In this document: piece by piece, positions 1 to 11,271 of the stretch
How positions within the stretch are numbered: the first letter of the stretch is position 1
Layout of the letters: each line of letters starts with the position of its first letter
Assembly: GCF_001186125.1 (NCBI RefSeq)
Contig: NW_014040539.1
Location: forward strand, 216,069 to 240,670
Reading direction: 5' to 3'
DNA from: Sphaeroforma arctica JP610
Taxonomy: Eukaryota > Opisthokonta > Ichthyosporea > Ichthyophonida
DNA length: 24,602 nt
Translations under genes and position numbers: made by a program
The notes under the pieces: generated by a model
What the model was told of the DNA's origin: nothing
The model's input: the letters and a program-made list of their open reading frames with translations, nothing else
Database searches by the model: none

Positions 1-620
1 TAAATAACTGAAAATATGTAAACTTCGAAGGAAATTACTAGGTTTCAAACTATATTAAACTAAAATACAATTTAGTCAGTTAGGATTTAGCAGTGGTAGC
101 TTGTGTAAGAATGATCGGGACTGCCTCTTGTTAAGAGCCTAAATATCCTCGATCACACAGGGCGTACCTCTAGCTGTTCTTTATTGAATAATTTTTACTA
201 TAAGTACTAAGTGTTCATGACCACATGCCTAATTTGTAGATAGACATAATAACGTAAGTCACGTTAATACATTAGCTGATATAAATAAAGTTACATCTGA
301 AGAAAAGTTAAAAAAAAGAAAAAGACCTATTGGATTTTGGAGATTGGCGGGAGGACCAAATTCTATAAGTAGTAGTTCGGAGATTATAAAATTTAGTTTA
401 TAATATCCTACATCTACTAATGTCTCAAACAGGTCCAAGTAGATGAGTCATACCAAATACTCAGGCTATTGGAGCCATCAGAGTGAATTTAGAACACTTT
501 GGAAATATTGGAAAAAGAGCTTGTATTAAATTTTTTAAAATACAAATAAAAACCAATGTATTATCTCAATTGATCTTGATATTTTAGACTGACCGGAGGC
601 CGTATTTCTACAGTATGTTA
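1..620. other. AT-rich stretch with no recognised gene
   Basis: No recognisable protein, RNA or LTR sequence is seen here. The + strand holds one stop-free run of roughly 58 codons ending near 410 (it includes the peptide RPIGFWRLAGGPNS), but it lacks a start codon and I cannot match it to a family. It could be a stray exon, a transposon fragment or chance. The retroelement homology begins abruptly near 625-640, so this is probably the flank or an older insertion. Confidence 0.5.
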
Positions 621-639
621 TTCCGGCGCCAAGGAATAT

Positions 640-1845
640 TAATAATCCCCGCAGACGTGTGAACGATATCGAGTTTAATCGCTTCGACCGAACGGCTTTA
701 CACCAACCCGCAGAAGATTTCCACTCTGACGAGGTGACCGACCTTAATAAATCGGTCGACGACTATACCAATAAAATGGAAGTCGCCCATGCTGCGCATC
801 ATGCTGATGACGTAGCATACTATGCGAATATTATTGCGATTAAACAAATGCGCATAAACTAATTACTTCAGGCCCAACGTGGACAAGACCACAGGGACAA
901 CCAGAAGTACAAGGGACAGATCAGTCGACTTAAGTCGAACTGGGATGCCAACAGCAAACAGGTCGAGTTTATAAACAACCATGACCTCGACACGCTAACT
1001 CGTACGCTTAATACGTTTACGGTCATGCTGGAGACGAATGATATCGCTCCTCAACAATTGATCTCTGCCTTAACGCAGACATTTGACCCTACAGGGACCA
1101 GTTATCTGATCCTGCAGCGACACCAGCATGAGCTAGACACTTGTCGTGACTTGCCAGCTGTGTGTTGGTTGGTCACATCCTTGTTAAGTAAGGATATGCG
1201 TAGCCCTGAGCTAAGTTCAATTTTAAATGAACCAGCCGAGGACACGCCCATTCAGAGTTATATTCTGAAGTTAGACGCTGACCTGAAACGTCCCAATATA
1301 ACAAAGGACAAGGCACAGCGATGGTACGAATTCCTGGTTTCGCACGTGTTCTGTAAGAACATAGAATAACACGCGACTGGGGCTCGAGACAAGGGACATG
1401 AAACAAAGTTTTATCTATCCCGACTTACATGGGAACAGTTTTATGATACTGTATCCCTTATTTTTCCCGCACATCGAGTAACAGCGAAAGGAAAAGCGGC
1501 TGTTAAGAAGCCGCGGGAGCTCACCGATCACGGGTACGTATCCAGGCAGACCTCAAACGAGAGACTCCAACATACATGTACTCGCGACTCCACTTTAACC
1601 ACGCGACCCAATAAACGGGCACGCGCAGGAGCGAAGGACATGGAACCTCCATTTAAGGAGATTAAGAAATGTGCCGACGCCCAGTGTGGGTATGACATGT
1701 ACCAGTTAACCCCTAACTGGTATTGGAATGGTAGACAAGCATCCACCTGTACACACTTTCTTACTAAGTGTGACAAGTGTGAGAAGACCAATGGTTATCA
1801 CACTAAGTCTTGTGACCGAAAGCCCAACATTAAGTTGGAGTGACG
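640..1845 (+). pseudogene. gag remnant of element 1
   Basis: This region aligns along its length with the - strand gag of element 2 (9128 down to about 7015), including shared peptides such as SDEVT, LNKSVDDY and LVTSLLSKDMRSP. Near its end (about 1660-1820) is a Cys/His-rich segment, presumably a nucleic-acid-binding knuckle. Its last cluster reads CDKCEKTNGYHTKSC, spacing CX2CX6HX3C, which differs from the usual CX2CX4HX4C gag knuckle. The N-terminal part of gag is absent. It is a broken fossil, identified by comparison within the window rather than by a known gag family. Confidence 0.8.
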
Positions 1846-1899
1846 GTACTACCAGGTACAATCATTACACGGACATTACAACGACTCTTTAGATGAGCG

Positions 1900-3780
1900 T
1901 GTAATAATCCCTGTATATTGCAATGGAAATAAAGTCCTTGCGTTGATTGATCACGGTTCAGAAATTTCATGTATGTCCGATCGCTTTGCATCAGGTACAA
2001 TCATTACACGGACATTACAACGACTCTTTAGATGAGCGTGTAATAATCCCTGTATATTGCAATGGAAATAAAGTCCTTGCGTTGATTGATCACGGTTCAG
2101 AAATTTCATGTATGTCCGATCGCTTTGCATTAATGAAAGATATCGAAAGGAGAACACAAACAACTCATCTCATTTTAACTGATGATAAAATCTCCCTGGC
2201 CGATGATAGGAGTATCACTACTCAAGCTGTGATAGTAAAGATGTCACAGAAGTACGACATTATAGTCGGAATGAGTGATTTGCTCACTATAGGTATAATT
2301 GTAACTGGTCTACCAACTAACATAGATCCATTAAAGGATCAATCAGACGATAACTGTCTGAATCCATATAAGCCCCCGTCAGACATAGTCAAGGCAGTAA
2401 TACATGACTTTGCGGACAAAACCATGGATCTGATTCTTGTTAATAAGAAAATAAAGAACACAGATTGGGCAAAATTCCGCTTTAACGACGGATATGTCAG
2501 CCTTGACTTGACCAAGGTGGACTTTACACAGTTGAAGTGCTCCTCAAGGAACTATGTATCCTGGAGACACGAGGCTGTGGTAAAAGAACAAGTTGAGAAA
2601 TGGTTAGCAGATGGAGTGATAGAAATTAACTATCAACAGACGCCAGTTGACTTGGCATTGCTAGCTGTAGACCAACATAACTCTGACGGATCGTTTAAGA
2701 AAGTCAGAGTATGTTTAAATATGAGTCCGATAAATAAGTTATTGCCGACTCATAGCTTTCACCTTTCTCGTATTAGCGAGCTACTGCGAAGGATGGAAGG
2801 TGCTACAGTGTTTACAACTATAGACATTACACAAGGATATCATCAAATGTAGATATATGAACCCCACCGTAAATACTTTAGCTTTACGTGGAAAGGTAAA
2901 AAATACAGGTTCAGAGGTGCACCTTTCGGGTTACACTCTTTACCAGCATTCTTCCAACAAGTAATGGAAGAAATGTTTGCAGACATGCCTAACGTGCAAG
3001 TCTACATAGATGACATAGTCATCTTTTCTAAGACTACAGGCGAACACGCCGCATTAGTCAGACGAGTCCTTAAGAGACTCAATGAGCAAAGCTTCAAGAT
3101 TAACTAGAAGAAATGCCACTTCGCAATGAGCGAAATACAGCTCTTAGGCTACCATATATTTGGGGGAGGTATTAAGATCGACCCCGGTAAGGTAGAACAC
3201 CTGTGAGATTGGCGAACACCAACTACAGGAAGAGATGTTAACAGCATGTGTGGGTTTGTAAACTTCTTTTCAAATGGAGTACCACACTTAGCTGACTACC
3301 TTAAACCTTTTGGACACTTAAGATGTCATAAAGGCAAACTAGGAGACTTGTGGACTAAAGAGTGTGATGACGCATTTAAAGCGCTCAAACACGCAGTCCA
3401 ACAAGCCCCAGTTGTACAAGGGCCAGTCGATGGCGTGCCGTTTGAAATAGCAACGGACGCATCAGACTTAGCCTTAGGAGGAGTATTATATCAGGTTATA
3501 GATAACAAACCTAAATATATACAATTCTTTAGTCGAGCAATGAATGCTTCACAGTTGAATTATCCAACTGTTAAACAAGAGCTATTAGGCATAGTGGCAG
3601 CTCTAACACACTTCCGAGATTACTTATACGGAACAGCATTTGCGCTGATGTGTGATCCGAAATCTCTTCAATATATGAAAGAGATGAAACCCGACTCGCA
3701 ATTACTGAGTCGCTGGCATGATACAATATCAAAGTTTCATTTTGATATAGAACATCTGCCAGGAATACATAACCATTGAC
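1900..3780 (+). pseudogene. Protease, reverse transcriptase and RNase H remnants of element 1
   Basis: The protease is marked by LIDHGSEIS (near 2085), a variant of the D-[ST]-G active-site loop of retroviral-type aspartic proteases. The reverse transcriptase has FTTIDITQGYHQ near 2815 and the catalytic block VYIDDIVIFS near 3000, both typical of Ty3/gypsy. RNase H has FEIATDASDLALGGVL near 3445, where the D of TDAS is the first catalytic residue, followed by an FSRAMN...NYP..KQELLGIV block. These would have matured and copied the element's RNA. The region is a broken fossil. Confidence 0.9.
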
Positions 3781-3789
3781 AGGATATGT

Positions 3790-4215
3790 TATCATGCTTC
3801 ATACCGGACTTTAATGAATGCGTACGTGAGTTACTAGCCACTGACTGGAAATGTAACCCCAGGTGGTTTGAACTGGCTCAAAAGGTATTTGGGCCACATA
3901 CCATAAATATGTTTGCTGCACTTCATAATGCACAACTATCGAATTACAGGACTTTAAATCTTCCTTTGGGAGACGCCTTTCAAATAGACCTCTCCAAACA
4001 TAATGCGTGGGCTAATCCACCATGGCAGTTAATTGCACAGCTATTAAATTATGTTTATATACATAAAGCTACCATCACGTTGTGTTGCCCATTACGGAGT
4101 AAAGATCCATGGCTCAATAAATTAATAAGCATGATACAATGCGAGCCAATATATTTAGATAGGGAAGTAGATACTTTCCTATATCAGGGTACCCGAACCG
4201 TCCAGAAGACGCCCT
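3790..4215 (+). pseudogene. Dam-like N6-adenine methyltransferase-type region in pol of element 1
   Basis: This is an extra region between RNase H and integrase. It shows FGPHTINMFA (near 3888-3917), then HNAQLSNY, DAFQ and WANPPW (NPPW at 4014-4025), then a run ending in CCPLRSKDPW. The layout F-x-P..N/D-x-FA, HNA, DA and [DN]-P-P-[YFW] is that of the phage Dam-like N6-adenine methyltransferase family, which is known from DIRS-type retroelements; NPPW would be the catalytic motif. In those families the domain follows RNase H, as here, but here an integrase and LTRs follow instead of a tyrosine recombinase. The motif assignment is by eye. The alternative is a derived RNase H linker of the same ancestry. 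It belongs to a broken element. Confidence 0.6.
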
Positions 4216-4689
4216 GGTGACATACTATAATATGTCGTATAGGTACCATTGGAACAACCAAATGGACCCCTTCTGAGACCTTCCTTAACAAGGTCAAAGA
4301 ATCAGAGATTCCACTCTCTACCCAATTGAACGTTAAGCAGTTCAAAGGCAACACAGCACTCGAAGTCTGTGCACAAGAAATACAATCTACTAATGACACT
4401 ACAGTTAAGAAGCGTCAGTCTCGAGCTAGGACTCTGTTTAATAACATAAAGTCCAAGCCCGAGGTCTTTCAAACCCTATTTTTAAAGGGATTAATGAAAG
4501 ACGATCCTGAAGCGTATACACATACAATGCGACTATTTAATAGGTCAGGTGTATCTAACGCACACGAGCGCACTCATGACACTCATGCGAAAGCAGGACA
4601 GGAGTCTGGAAACACTACAGACTTAGAGACCACGCAAGTGGATTCTCAACACCCTACCTTTATTCTGGAGGAACAGAAAGATGAAAACT

Positions 4690-6100
4690 TTCTTGCTTGG
4701 CTGACGCAAACCCATAAGCTGAAGCACCAGAACGTAGTAGACGCACTTAAAGATGCTAAGCGAAATAGGATCGCGCACCCTAAGCTGGCAGCTTTAGTTG
4801 ACAGAGTATATCAGTCATGTACAGACTGTGATCTCAATCAGATCAAGCGCTATGGGTTCGCACCGCTTAAGTGTGTGACTGAAGATGTTCCATGGCGCAG
4901 GGTCATCATTGATCTGGTTGACCTGCCCACGTCCGAGTACACAGGCGACCGTTACGTATGCCACTTCTTTGATGTGGCGCCACGGTTTAACTTGCTCTAT
5001 CCATTAAAGAATAAGAATACACAGACCGTGGCAGAAATATGTTGCCAAATCTTTGCTGACCACGGGTGGCCAGGTATTATGTGCACTGAGAACGGTAGTG
5101 AGTTCTGCGATGTTGTATGGAATCGCTAGTACTCGTATTAGGCATATGCTATAGGAGAGGTGTGCCATATAAGCCGCAAACGCAAGGCGCGAATGAAACG
5201 CGCCATAGAAGACTTAAGTTCTTCTTGCGTACTGCATTAACGGATGATGCAGATGATTGGCCGTACCACCTTAAGTGGGTACAACATAGATGAACGAGTG
5301 TGCTGATCCGATTACAGGAACTACACCCGCTCACTATTTTCGTGGCAAATATAGTGAGTTACAAATACCCTTTAACAAGGACGAACCTGATCACCATGAG
5401 TTACCATAGTTAGAGAAGGTACAACGTATTTATAACGTTGTATATCCTTGATTGCGAGAAATACGCAATATAGCCGTATTAAAAAGGCAAAAGCGTTGGA
5501 ACACTACCAAGAAGATAGCAGAGTATCAGGTCGGTGACAGAGTTAACATCCGTCAGCGTAATTCCAATGCTATTGTATTAACATCTAAATGGATAGGACC
5601 ATACATAATCTCTGTAGCCGACACTAAAAGTAAAACCTATGAGGTTAATAACCCCGACGGTCCTAGTGCTTTAAATATAGGCACTAGTCGGATACAGACT
5701 ACCGAGATTATACTTGTAAGAAGATATGACTCTAATGTCCCTCTTGATCGTTCTGAATTTAAAGACAGATAAGGGAGGTTATATTTACTATCGTACACGC
5801 TTTATAGACGGTACAATCGCTGAGTTGACTTCAGATGCTTTCGACAATCAAGACTATTTAAAAGCCTTTAATCGAAAATGGCGTAAACGCCTGCATAAGT
5901 CGCAAGCTGGAAAAGATAGCATGTTTCCATCGTCGGAAGGCACGGAAGTTAATACTTATACGCATACAGCATTTATCCCGAGCTTTAATGCTCACCCTTC
6001 ATATGTGCTTAAGACACTGAAGCGTACGAAACGTCCAGTCGACCACCACGGACCTACTGGACCCAAGCCCAAAACTCACATGGTAACCGAGAACGCTTAA
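4690..6100 (+). pseudogene. Integrase remnant and C-terminal extension of element 1
   Basis: A His/Cys zinc-binding segment is followed by the core, which includes RRVIIDLVDLP (near 4895) and DHGWPGIMCTENGSEF (near 5060-5105), matching the D and D-containing blocks of a DDE integrase. A C-terminal domain at about 5450-5740 contains YQVGDRVNI and KWIGPYII, the GPF/Y module of Ty3/gypsy integrases. The following basic tail (about 5775-6100, with YYRTRFIDGTIAEL and FNRKWRKR) vaguely recalls a chromodomain-like fold as in chromoviruses; that part is inference. It is a broken fossil. Confidence 0.85.
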
Positions 6101-6239
6101 CTTCTCCGCCTGAGAAACATTAACTATATTTTATGCTACTTAATGTTTTCGACCCGGTTTTCCATTCTCGCTTTTTGACCCATAATCAGCTTGAGTGAGC
6201 AACCTGCTTCTCCTGCGTCTCAAAGCTGGATGGAGGCTG

Positions 6240-7000
6240 TGTAATAGCCGGGCCTCCACATTAGACTCTATGTTATAAACGTACTCTTAAGCAGTACGTA
6301 AATTAGAAACGTACTCTTAATAGTACAAGGAACTTAAGTTTCCTAAACGGGTTTTAATGGTCCTATTAATTAATACCTTTTCCATTTTACATATCAGATA
6401 TTTGGACGAGGTCATTAAAAGGCCCCAGTAAAATACCATACATAAGAGTTGTTCTAGTTCTATTAATAGTACTATATTTACTTTCCAACTTTATTTATAT
6501 CTGAATACTTCGGTAGCGAGATGGCTCAACCGAATATGGGTTTCTAGGGACTATTAACGTTACCTAGTTGATCCTCCGATCAGCCAACCAGATGTGCCAG
6601 TCTGATGAAGTCTAAGTCGGTAATTCTTGATAAGTGGCAAGTTATTGGTTAGACAATAACTAAGGACATCAAGAGTATTTTCTTCTTCTTTTTTCTTCTA
6701 AAGATAGGATTTTATGAGTCACTCAGATTCGTCCCAATGAAACATACCATAGTTTCTAATAGAGCGACAACAAAACACTAAATAAAATCCCTTCGGCGGA
6801 AACAGTACTGAGAGGATTAATATGGGCAATGTCTCAGCTTCACAATCCCTCAGAGTATTGCTGTTTTCACGATGCATACCCAACTTTACTAAAAGTCTCA
6901 TTTGGTTTATTTACTTTGATATGTTCACGATACTTAGAATTTACCTACGCGTTTATTTACTCTAAGGCGTTAATATCGCCTTAATAGACCGAATCTTACA
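6240..7000 (+). repeat. LTR A: 3' LTR of element 1
   Basis: This is a 761-bp LTR with TGTAA...TTACA ends (starts TGTAATAGCC, ends GAATCTTACA). It is about 90% identical by eye to LTR B (9255-10028, opposite strand) and similar to the LTR at 23536-24330. A purine-rich GGATGGAGG lies just before it and could be the polypurine tract. The U3 side carries short palindromes (GTACTCTTAATAGTAC-like and GGAACTTAAGTTTCC). A conserved hairpin-forming block, TTCGGT...ACCGAA, lies near 6510-6535. It ends exactly where the reversed gag of element 2 begins. Confidence 0.9.
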
Positions 7001-7014
7001 AACGTAATGTCGGG

Positions 7015-9128
7015 CTTTTTGTCGCAAGAATTGGCGTGATAGCCATTGGTCTTCTCACACTTGTCATACTTAGTAAGAAAGTGTGTACAGGTGGGTACAT
7101 GTCTGCCATTCTAATAACCGTTAGTGGCCAATTGGTACATGTCATACCCACACTGTGCGTCGGCATATTTCCTAATCTAGTTCAATGGAGGTTCCTTGTC
7201 CTTCGCATCCGTGCGTGCCCGTTTATTGGGTCGCCTTGATTGAGTGGTGTCGCGAGTGAGCACGTGTCTGGTTAGGTCTGACGTGAGAGATGTCCTTAAT
7301 CAGGGAGCTCGCGCGGTTTCTTATTTACTGCTTTTCCCTTCGAGGTTACTCGGTGTGCGGGGAAATGAGTGGATACAGTATCATAAAACTGCTCCCACGT
7401 AAGTTGGGATAGATAAAAACTTTGTTTAATGTCCCTTGTCTCGAGCCTCAGTTGCGTAGTTACGTCGCAACTCGGTGTACAGACTTTCACGGTCGTTGTT
7501 CATATGTTGTTACAGAAAACATGCATAAAAAGGAACTTGTACCATCGCTTTGTTTTATCTAGACGTTTAAGGTCAGCATCAAGTTTCAGAATGTAACTCT
7601 GAACAGGAGTATTCTCAACTGGTTCAGTTAAGATTGAACTCAGTCCTGGACTGCGCATGTCCTTGCTTAATAAAGACGTAACCAACCAACACACAACTGG
7701 CCAGTCACGACAAGTGTCTAGCTTATACGGGTGTCGCTGCAGGGTCAAATAATTGCATTAAAGCAAAAATCCATTGCTGGTCAGAGATATCATTCGTCTC
7801 CAGCATGACCGTAAATGCAGTAAGCGTACGGGTTAGCGTGTCAAGGTCATGGTTGTTTATAAACTCGACCTGCTTGCTATTGGCATCCCAGTTCGACTTA
7901 AGTCACGTTGGGCCTGAAGTAGCTGATCGATGCACCTTTGCTTAATCGCGATCTTATTAGCAAAATATGATACATCATCAGCATGGTGCGCATCATGGGC
8001 GGTTTCCACTTTAATAATGTAATCGTCAACCGATTTATTAAGTTCGGTCACCTCGTCAGAGTCGAAATCCTCTGCGGGCTGGTGTAATGCTGTGTGATCG
8101 AAATGATTAAATTCGACTTCGTTAACACGTTTACGGGGGTGTTTATTACCCCTCGTAAAATCCATGGTCGAGGCCTTTCGGTGCTCTGTTCCTCGGATAG
8201 TGGTTGATTTTATAATCTTGGGTGATTTATGCGTCCGGATGACGTACTCAGTCTTAACTGGTTTCCGACGATTGTCATCCCAGTTGGGTAAAGGTGGCGG
8301 AGTATTTTTACCTGCCTCTGGGTCTATAATACCCTCAAGGACGGGCGACTCATGGCCGGGCGTTAGAACAGGCGAATAATTAGCATAGAGCTCTGGTGGT
8401 GGTACCTCGTAAGGCATAGATACGCTGAGCACATCTGGTACATCTGCCACAGTTGTAGCGCTCAAGCCTTTACGCTCTTCGGGCGTAATTGCCTGTCGAC
8501 GTTCTGTCCACTTCTGTAGGGCTTCGGTAAATCCCGGAGAAACATGCTCGCGTAAGTGCTGTGTATGGTTTCCTAATCTATACAATCGATCTACATGTTC
8601 AACAGCCATGTCCTTCATAAGGGTGGCTAACTGATTCTTAAGATCAGTGTTTTCAGTAATTAACTTACTTATGTGCGTTGGTTCAGTGGTCTCGGACGTA
8701 GATTCGGGGTTGCCACTTGAGCCTGCCTCCTCATCTGGTTCCGTTATAGGTACCTTCTGAGATTCATCTTTGTCCCCTATAATTGGGGGCTTTTCTTTCT
8801 GAGTTTCGTCAGAAGAATTGGATGGGATGTCTTGAGACGTGTCCCTTGTCTCACATTTTGGCTTCGCAAATGCCAGCTTTAAAGTTGAGGCAATAGTTGG
8901 CCCTCGGCCTCTATATGTAGGAGTAGTTTCCTTAATAGGAGTGGCTACATCCTTATCTGAGGTATTGTCTTGACTATTATTGTCGGAGACAAGTGCTTCG
9001 GCTACGGTGCGGTTAAACGCATCGGCAGCGGCAGCGGTTGCTTCTGCGGCAGCGGTAGCAACTTCTCTTTCCATCCTTTTACGTTCGGCCTTGCATTTCT
9101 TTGCAGGCGTATTGTCTTTCTTTGTCAT
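7015..9128 (-). pseudogene. gag remnant of element 2
   Basis: The N-terminal part (9128-7857) is open for 423 residues. It begins with a Lys/Arg-rich head (MTKKDNTPAKKCKAERKR), then an Ala-rich probable helix or coiled coil, a long Ser/Thr/Glu-rich acidic stretch and a Pro-rich region (near 8280-8400). It then enters the part shared with element 1 (LHQPAEDFDSDEVTELNKSVDDY). The remainder down to about 7015 aligns with element 1 gag including its Cys/His cluster. The start is chosen because it is the first Met after the 5' LTR and leader. I do not recognise a named gag family; the role is inferred from position and the knuckle-like end. It is a broken fossil. Confidence 0.75.
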
Positions 9129-9254
9129 AATCTTAACTTATGACTTCAGTATTATTCTCCTAAGGAATGACTTTGCTTAAGAAAACATTTCGTGATAGTT
9201 AACCTTTACGTTTAAGTAGTCTAAGTAATTAGTACCTTTGCTATCTTTAAAATG

Positions 9255-10028
9255 TGTAAGATTCGGTCTATCAAGGCAATATTAATGCCTTAGAGTAAGT
9301 AAACGTGTAGGTAAAGTCTAAGTATCGTAAAATTTAAAGTAAATAAACGAAATGAGTCTTTTAGTAGAGTTAGGTATGCCTCGTGAAAAGCGCAATACTC
9401 TGAGGGATTGTGAAGCTGAGACATTGCCTATATATAATCCTCTCAGGACTGTTTTCGCCGAAGGGATTTTATTTAGTGTTCCGTTGTCGCTCTATTAGAA
9501 ACTATGGTATGTTTCGTTGGGGCGAATCCGAGAGACTCATAAAATCCTAGCTTTAGAAAAAAAAGAAAAGATAAAAAAATAAAGGAAAAATACTCCTGAT
9601 GTCCATGGTTATTGCATTTACCAATAACTTGTCACTTATCAAGAATTACCGACTTAGCCTTCGTCAGACTGGCACATCTGGTTGGCAGAACGGAGGATAA
9701 ACTAAGCAACGCTAATAGTCCTCAGAAACCTATGTTCGGTTGAGCCATCTCGCTACCGAAGTTTTCAGATATAAATAAAGTTGAAAAGTATATATAGTTC
9801 TATTAATAGAACTAGACCAACTCTTATGTTTGGTATTTTACTGGGGCCTTTTAATGGCCTTGTCCAAATATCTGATATGTAAAATGGAAAAGGTACTAAT
9901 TAATAAAACCATTACAACCATTTAAGAAACTTATGTTCCTCGTACTATTAAGAGTACTTTTATAGTTTACGTACTGCTTAAGAGTACGTTTATAACATAT
10001 AGTCTAATGTGCAGGCCCGGCTATTACA
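9255..10028 (-). repeat. LTR B: 5' LTR of element 2
   Basis: This is a 774-bp LTR on the - strand with TGTAATAGCC at its start (10028) and CTTACA at its end (9255), matching LTR A. It holds the same palindromic GTAC...GTAC units and the TTCGGT/ACCGAA block. The leader after it (9254-9129) shows no primer-binding site that I can assign to a known tRNA. It is flanked on the right by the broken - strand gene at 10029-11011. Confidence 0.9.
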
Positions 10029-11011
10029 GTTGGGGCTATTGTTGTGGATGTTGCTTTTGTTAGAAATGTTGCTGTTACTAGGGATGTTGCAGTTTCTGGT
10101 GACATTGTTGCTGTGGGTGGTGTTGCAGTTGCTGGTAGTTCCGTAGTTTCTAGGGGTGTTACAGTTGCTTAGGGTGCCGTAGCTGCTATAGCTGCTAGAG
10201 GCTTTGTAGCTCCTGGGGATGTTGTAACTACTGACGGTGTCGTAATTGTTGGAGAGGCCTGATCATTATGAGGCTTTTTGTTTGCAAAAATTGTTGAGAT
10301 AAATCCACTGCGGATAGAGTCCAAGGATGGCATCGTTTTCTTTTGCTTTGGTGGCTTTCTACGTATAAGTTGAATATACACTGGAAGGTCAAGAGCGCTG
10401 GCTGCGAAAAAACTATCTAAATTCTTGTCGCCAGTAATAATATTGCCGTTACTATTGACCGCGAGAAAGCTATCAAACTCATTGTCGGCATTCAATTCAA
10501 AATTTGATTGATGCATGCCATCGCCATCGACATCGACATCGACGTCAACATCATTATGGACATCGAACTGATATTGCTGATCTCCTTCATAGACAAAATG
10601 ACTCGCATTGTATGTTTAAAGTTGGTGTTCCTATTGTCGGTGATCTACTAGTGTAATTATTCTCGAGAAATTCTTCTGAATTGGAAAACTGTAGGCGTGT
10701 TTTCAAGTATTCACTATATTCGCTACGTGGACTACGTGAACCCCTCTCTCTTGTCGACAGTACAGTGTCGCGTGTATCACGATTGTTTGTTGCTTGTGCT
10801 CTCAGAATTGATGGCTTGCTTGGTACGCAAATAGTCTTGCGAGGCTGTTTAGGTCTTTTCTTACTCCTATATACTATACTACCTGCGGTACCATATGTAG
10901 TTCTAGTAGGCTCTACAGGTACATCATCAGGACCCTTGATGAGGTCACGCATCTTCTTGGCGCGGCGACATAATTACCTAATTCTACTGCGGATATGTGC
11001 GATTTAAACAT
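10029..11011 (-). pseudogene. Broken gene of unknown nature, Asp-rich then Thr/Pro/Ala-rich
   Basis: Several open stretches on the - strand (main pieces 10952-10587 and 10516-10169) follow one another in a way that suggests one former gene starting near 11011. It now has a few breaks. Going downstream, the pieces show a basic Arg/Ser-rich region, a short Asp-Val/Asp-Gly repeat (DVDVDVDGDG, near 10520-10550), a compact segment (FDSFLAVNSNGNIITGDKNL) and a tail of Thr/Pro/Ala repeats up to the LTR B boundary. I recognise no family. It could be a host gene cut by the insertion of element 2 or part of another mobile element. Confidence 0.4.
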
Positions 11012-11021
11012 GATGATCTCC

Positions 11022-11041
11022 TAGTTTATAACTATAAACTA
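11022..11041. repeat. Small palindrome TAGTTTATA-AC-TATAAACTA
   Basis: Perfect 9-bp arms (11022-11030 and 11033-11041) are separated by 2 bp. They lie about 11-30 bp upstream of the likely start of the - strand broken gene. Both arms read as a TATA-like motif, so this may be a remnant of a core promoter. That is inference from position only. Confidence 0.45.
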
Positions 11042-11271
11042 TACGTGTGTTACTATGTATCTATGCAACGGTTGTGAAGGCTACAATGGATGCACCCTGT
11101 TTGAACACGCAAAATGCGTCCGTTGTAGTTTTGGTTTCAATTTATTGTTTTTGTCGTGCTTTTCGGCGGTCCGGTGGCACCCAATGAAATGCAAACCACG
11201 TTTTCGAAGACAATTTTTAAGTTTACGTACTATTTTGAACTTTACCGTAAAACTTTAACGATATCAGAATG

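Larger units (their letters stand above)
630..7000 (+). mobile_element. Ty3/gypsy-like LTR retroelement fossil (element 1), 5'-truncated, with 3' LTR
   Basis: This is a broken LTR retroelement read left to right. Parts in order are: gag remnant (about 640-1845), aspartic protease (about 1900-2300), reverse transcriptase (about 2530-3250), RNase H (about 3330-3780), a Dam-like methyltransferase-type region (about 3790-4215), a linker, integrase (about 4690-5750), a basic C-terminal extension (to about 6100), a short purine-rich stretch and the 3' LTR (6240-7000). The order RT-RNase H-integrase is that of Ty3/gypsy. No 5' LTR is present in the window, and the homology to the sister element at 7001-9128 starts partway into gag. 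The reading frames carry on the order of ten or more breaks, so it is a fossil. The gag DNA is only about 80% identical by eye to that of element 2, so the two are not recent copies of each other. With only one LTR present, no LTR-pair age can be given. Confidence 0.9.
7001..10028 (-). mobile_element. Ty3/gypsy-like LTR retroelement fossil (element 2), 5' part only
   Basis: Read from right to left, this has a 5' LTR (10028-9255), a leader (9254-9129) and a gag remnant (9128 to about 7015). The copy stops inside the Cys/His region of gag, where LTR A of element 1 begins, and no pol of this copy is seen in the window. It is broken, with a handful of breaks in gag. It is the same family as element 1 but a diverged lineage. 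Confidence 0.88.

Noticed and set aside
8980-9180. 66-codon Ala/Ser-rich + strand frame with a hydrophobic tail
   Set aside because: It is the complement of the Ala-rich head of the element 2 gag on the other strand and has no independent support.
10681-11007. 108-codon hydrophobic + strand frame
   Set aside because: It is the shadow of the - strand broken gene. Its hydrophobic look comes from complementary Arg/Lys/Ser-rich codons.
11055-11258. 67-codon Cys-rich + strand frame (MYLCNGCEGYNGC)
   Set aside because: The Cys spacing fits no known zinc-binding family, and the frame is short and isolated.
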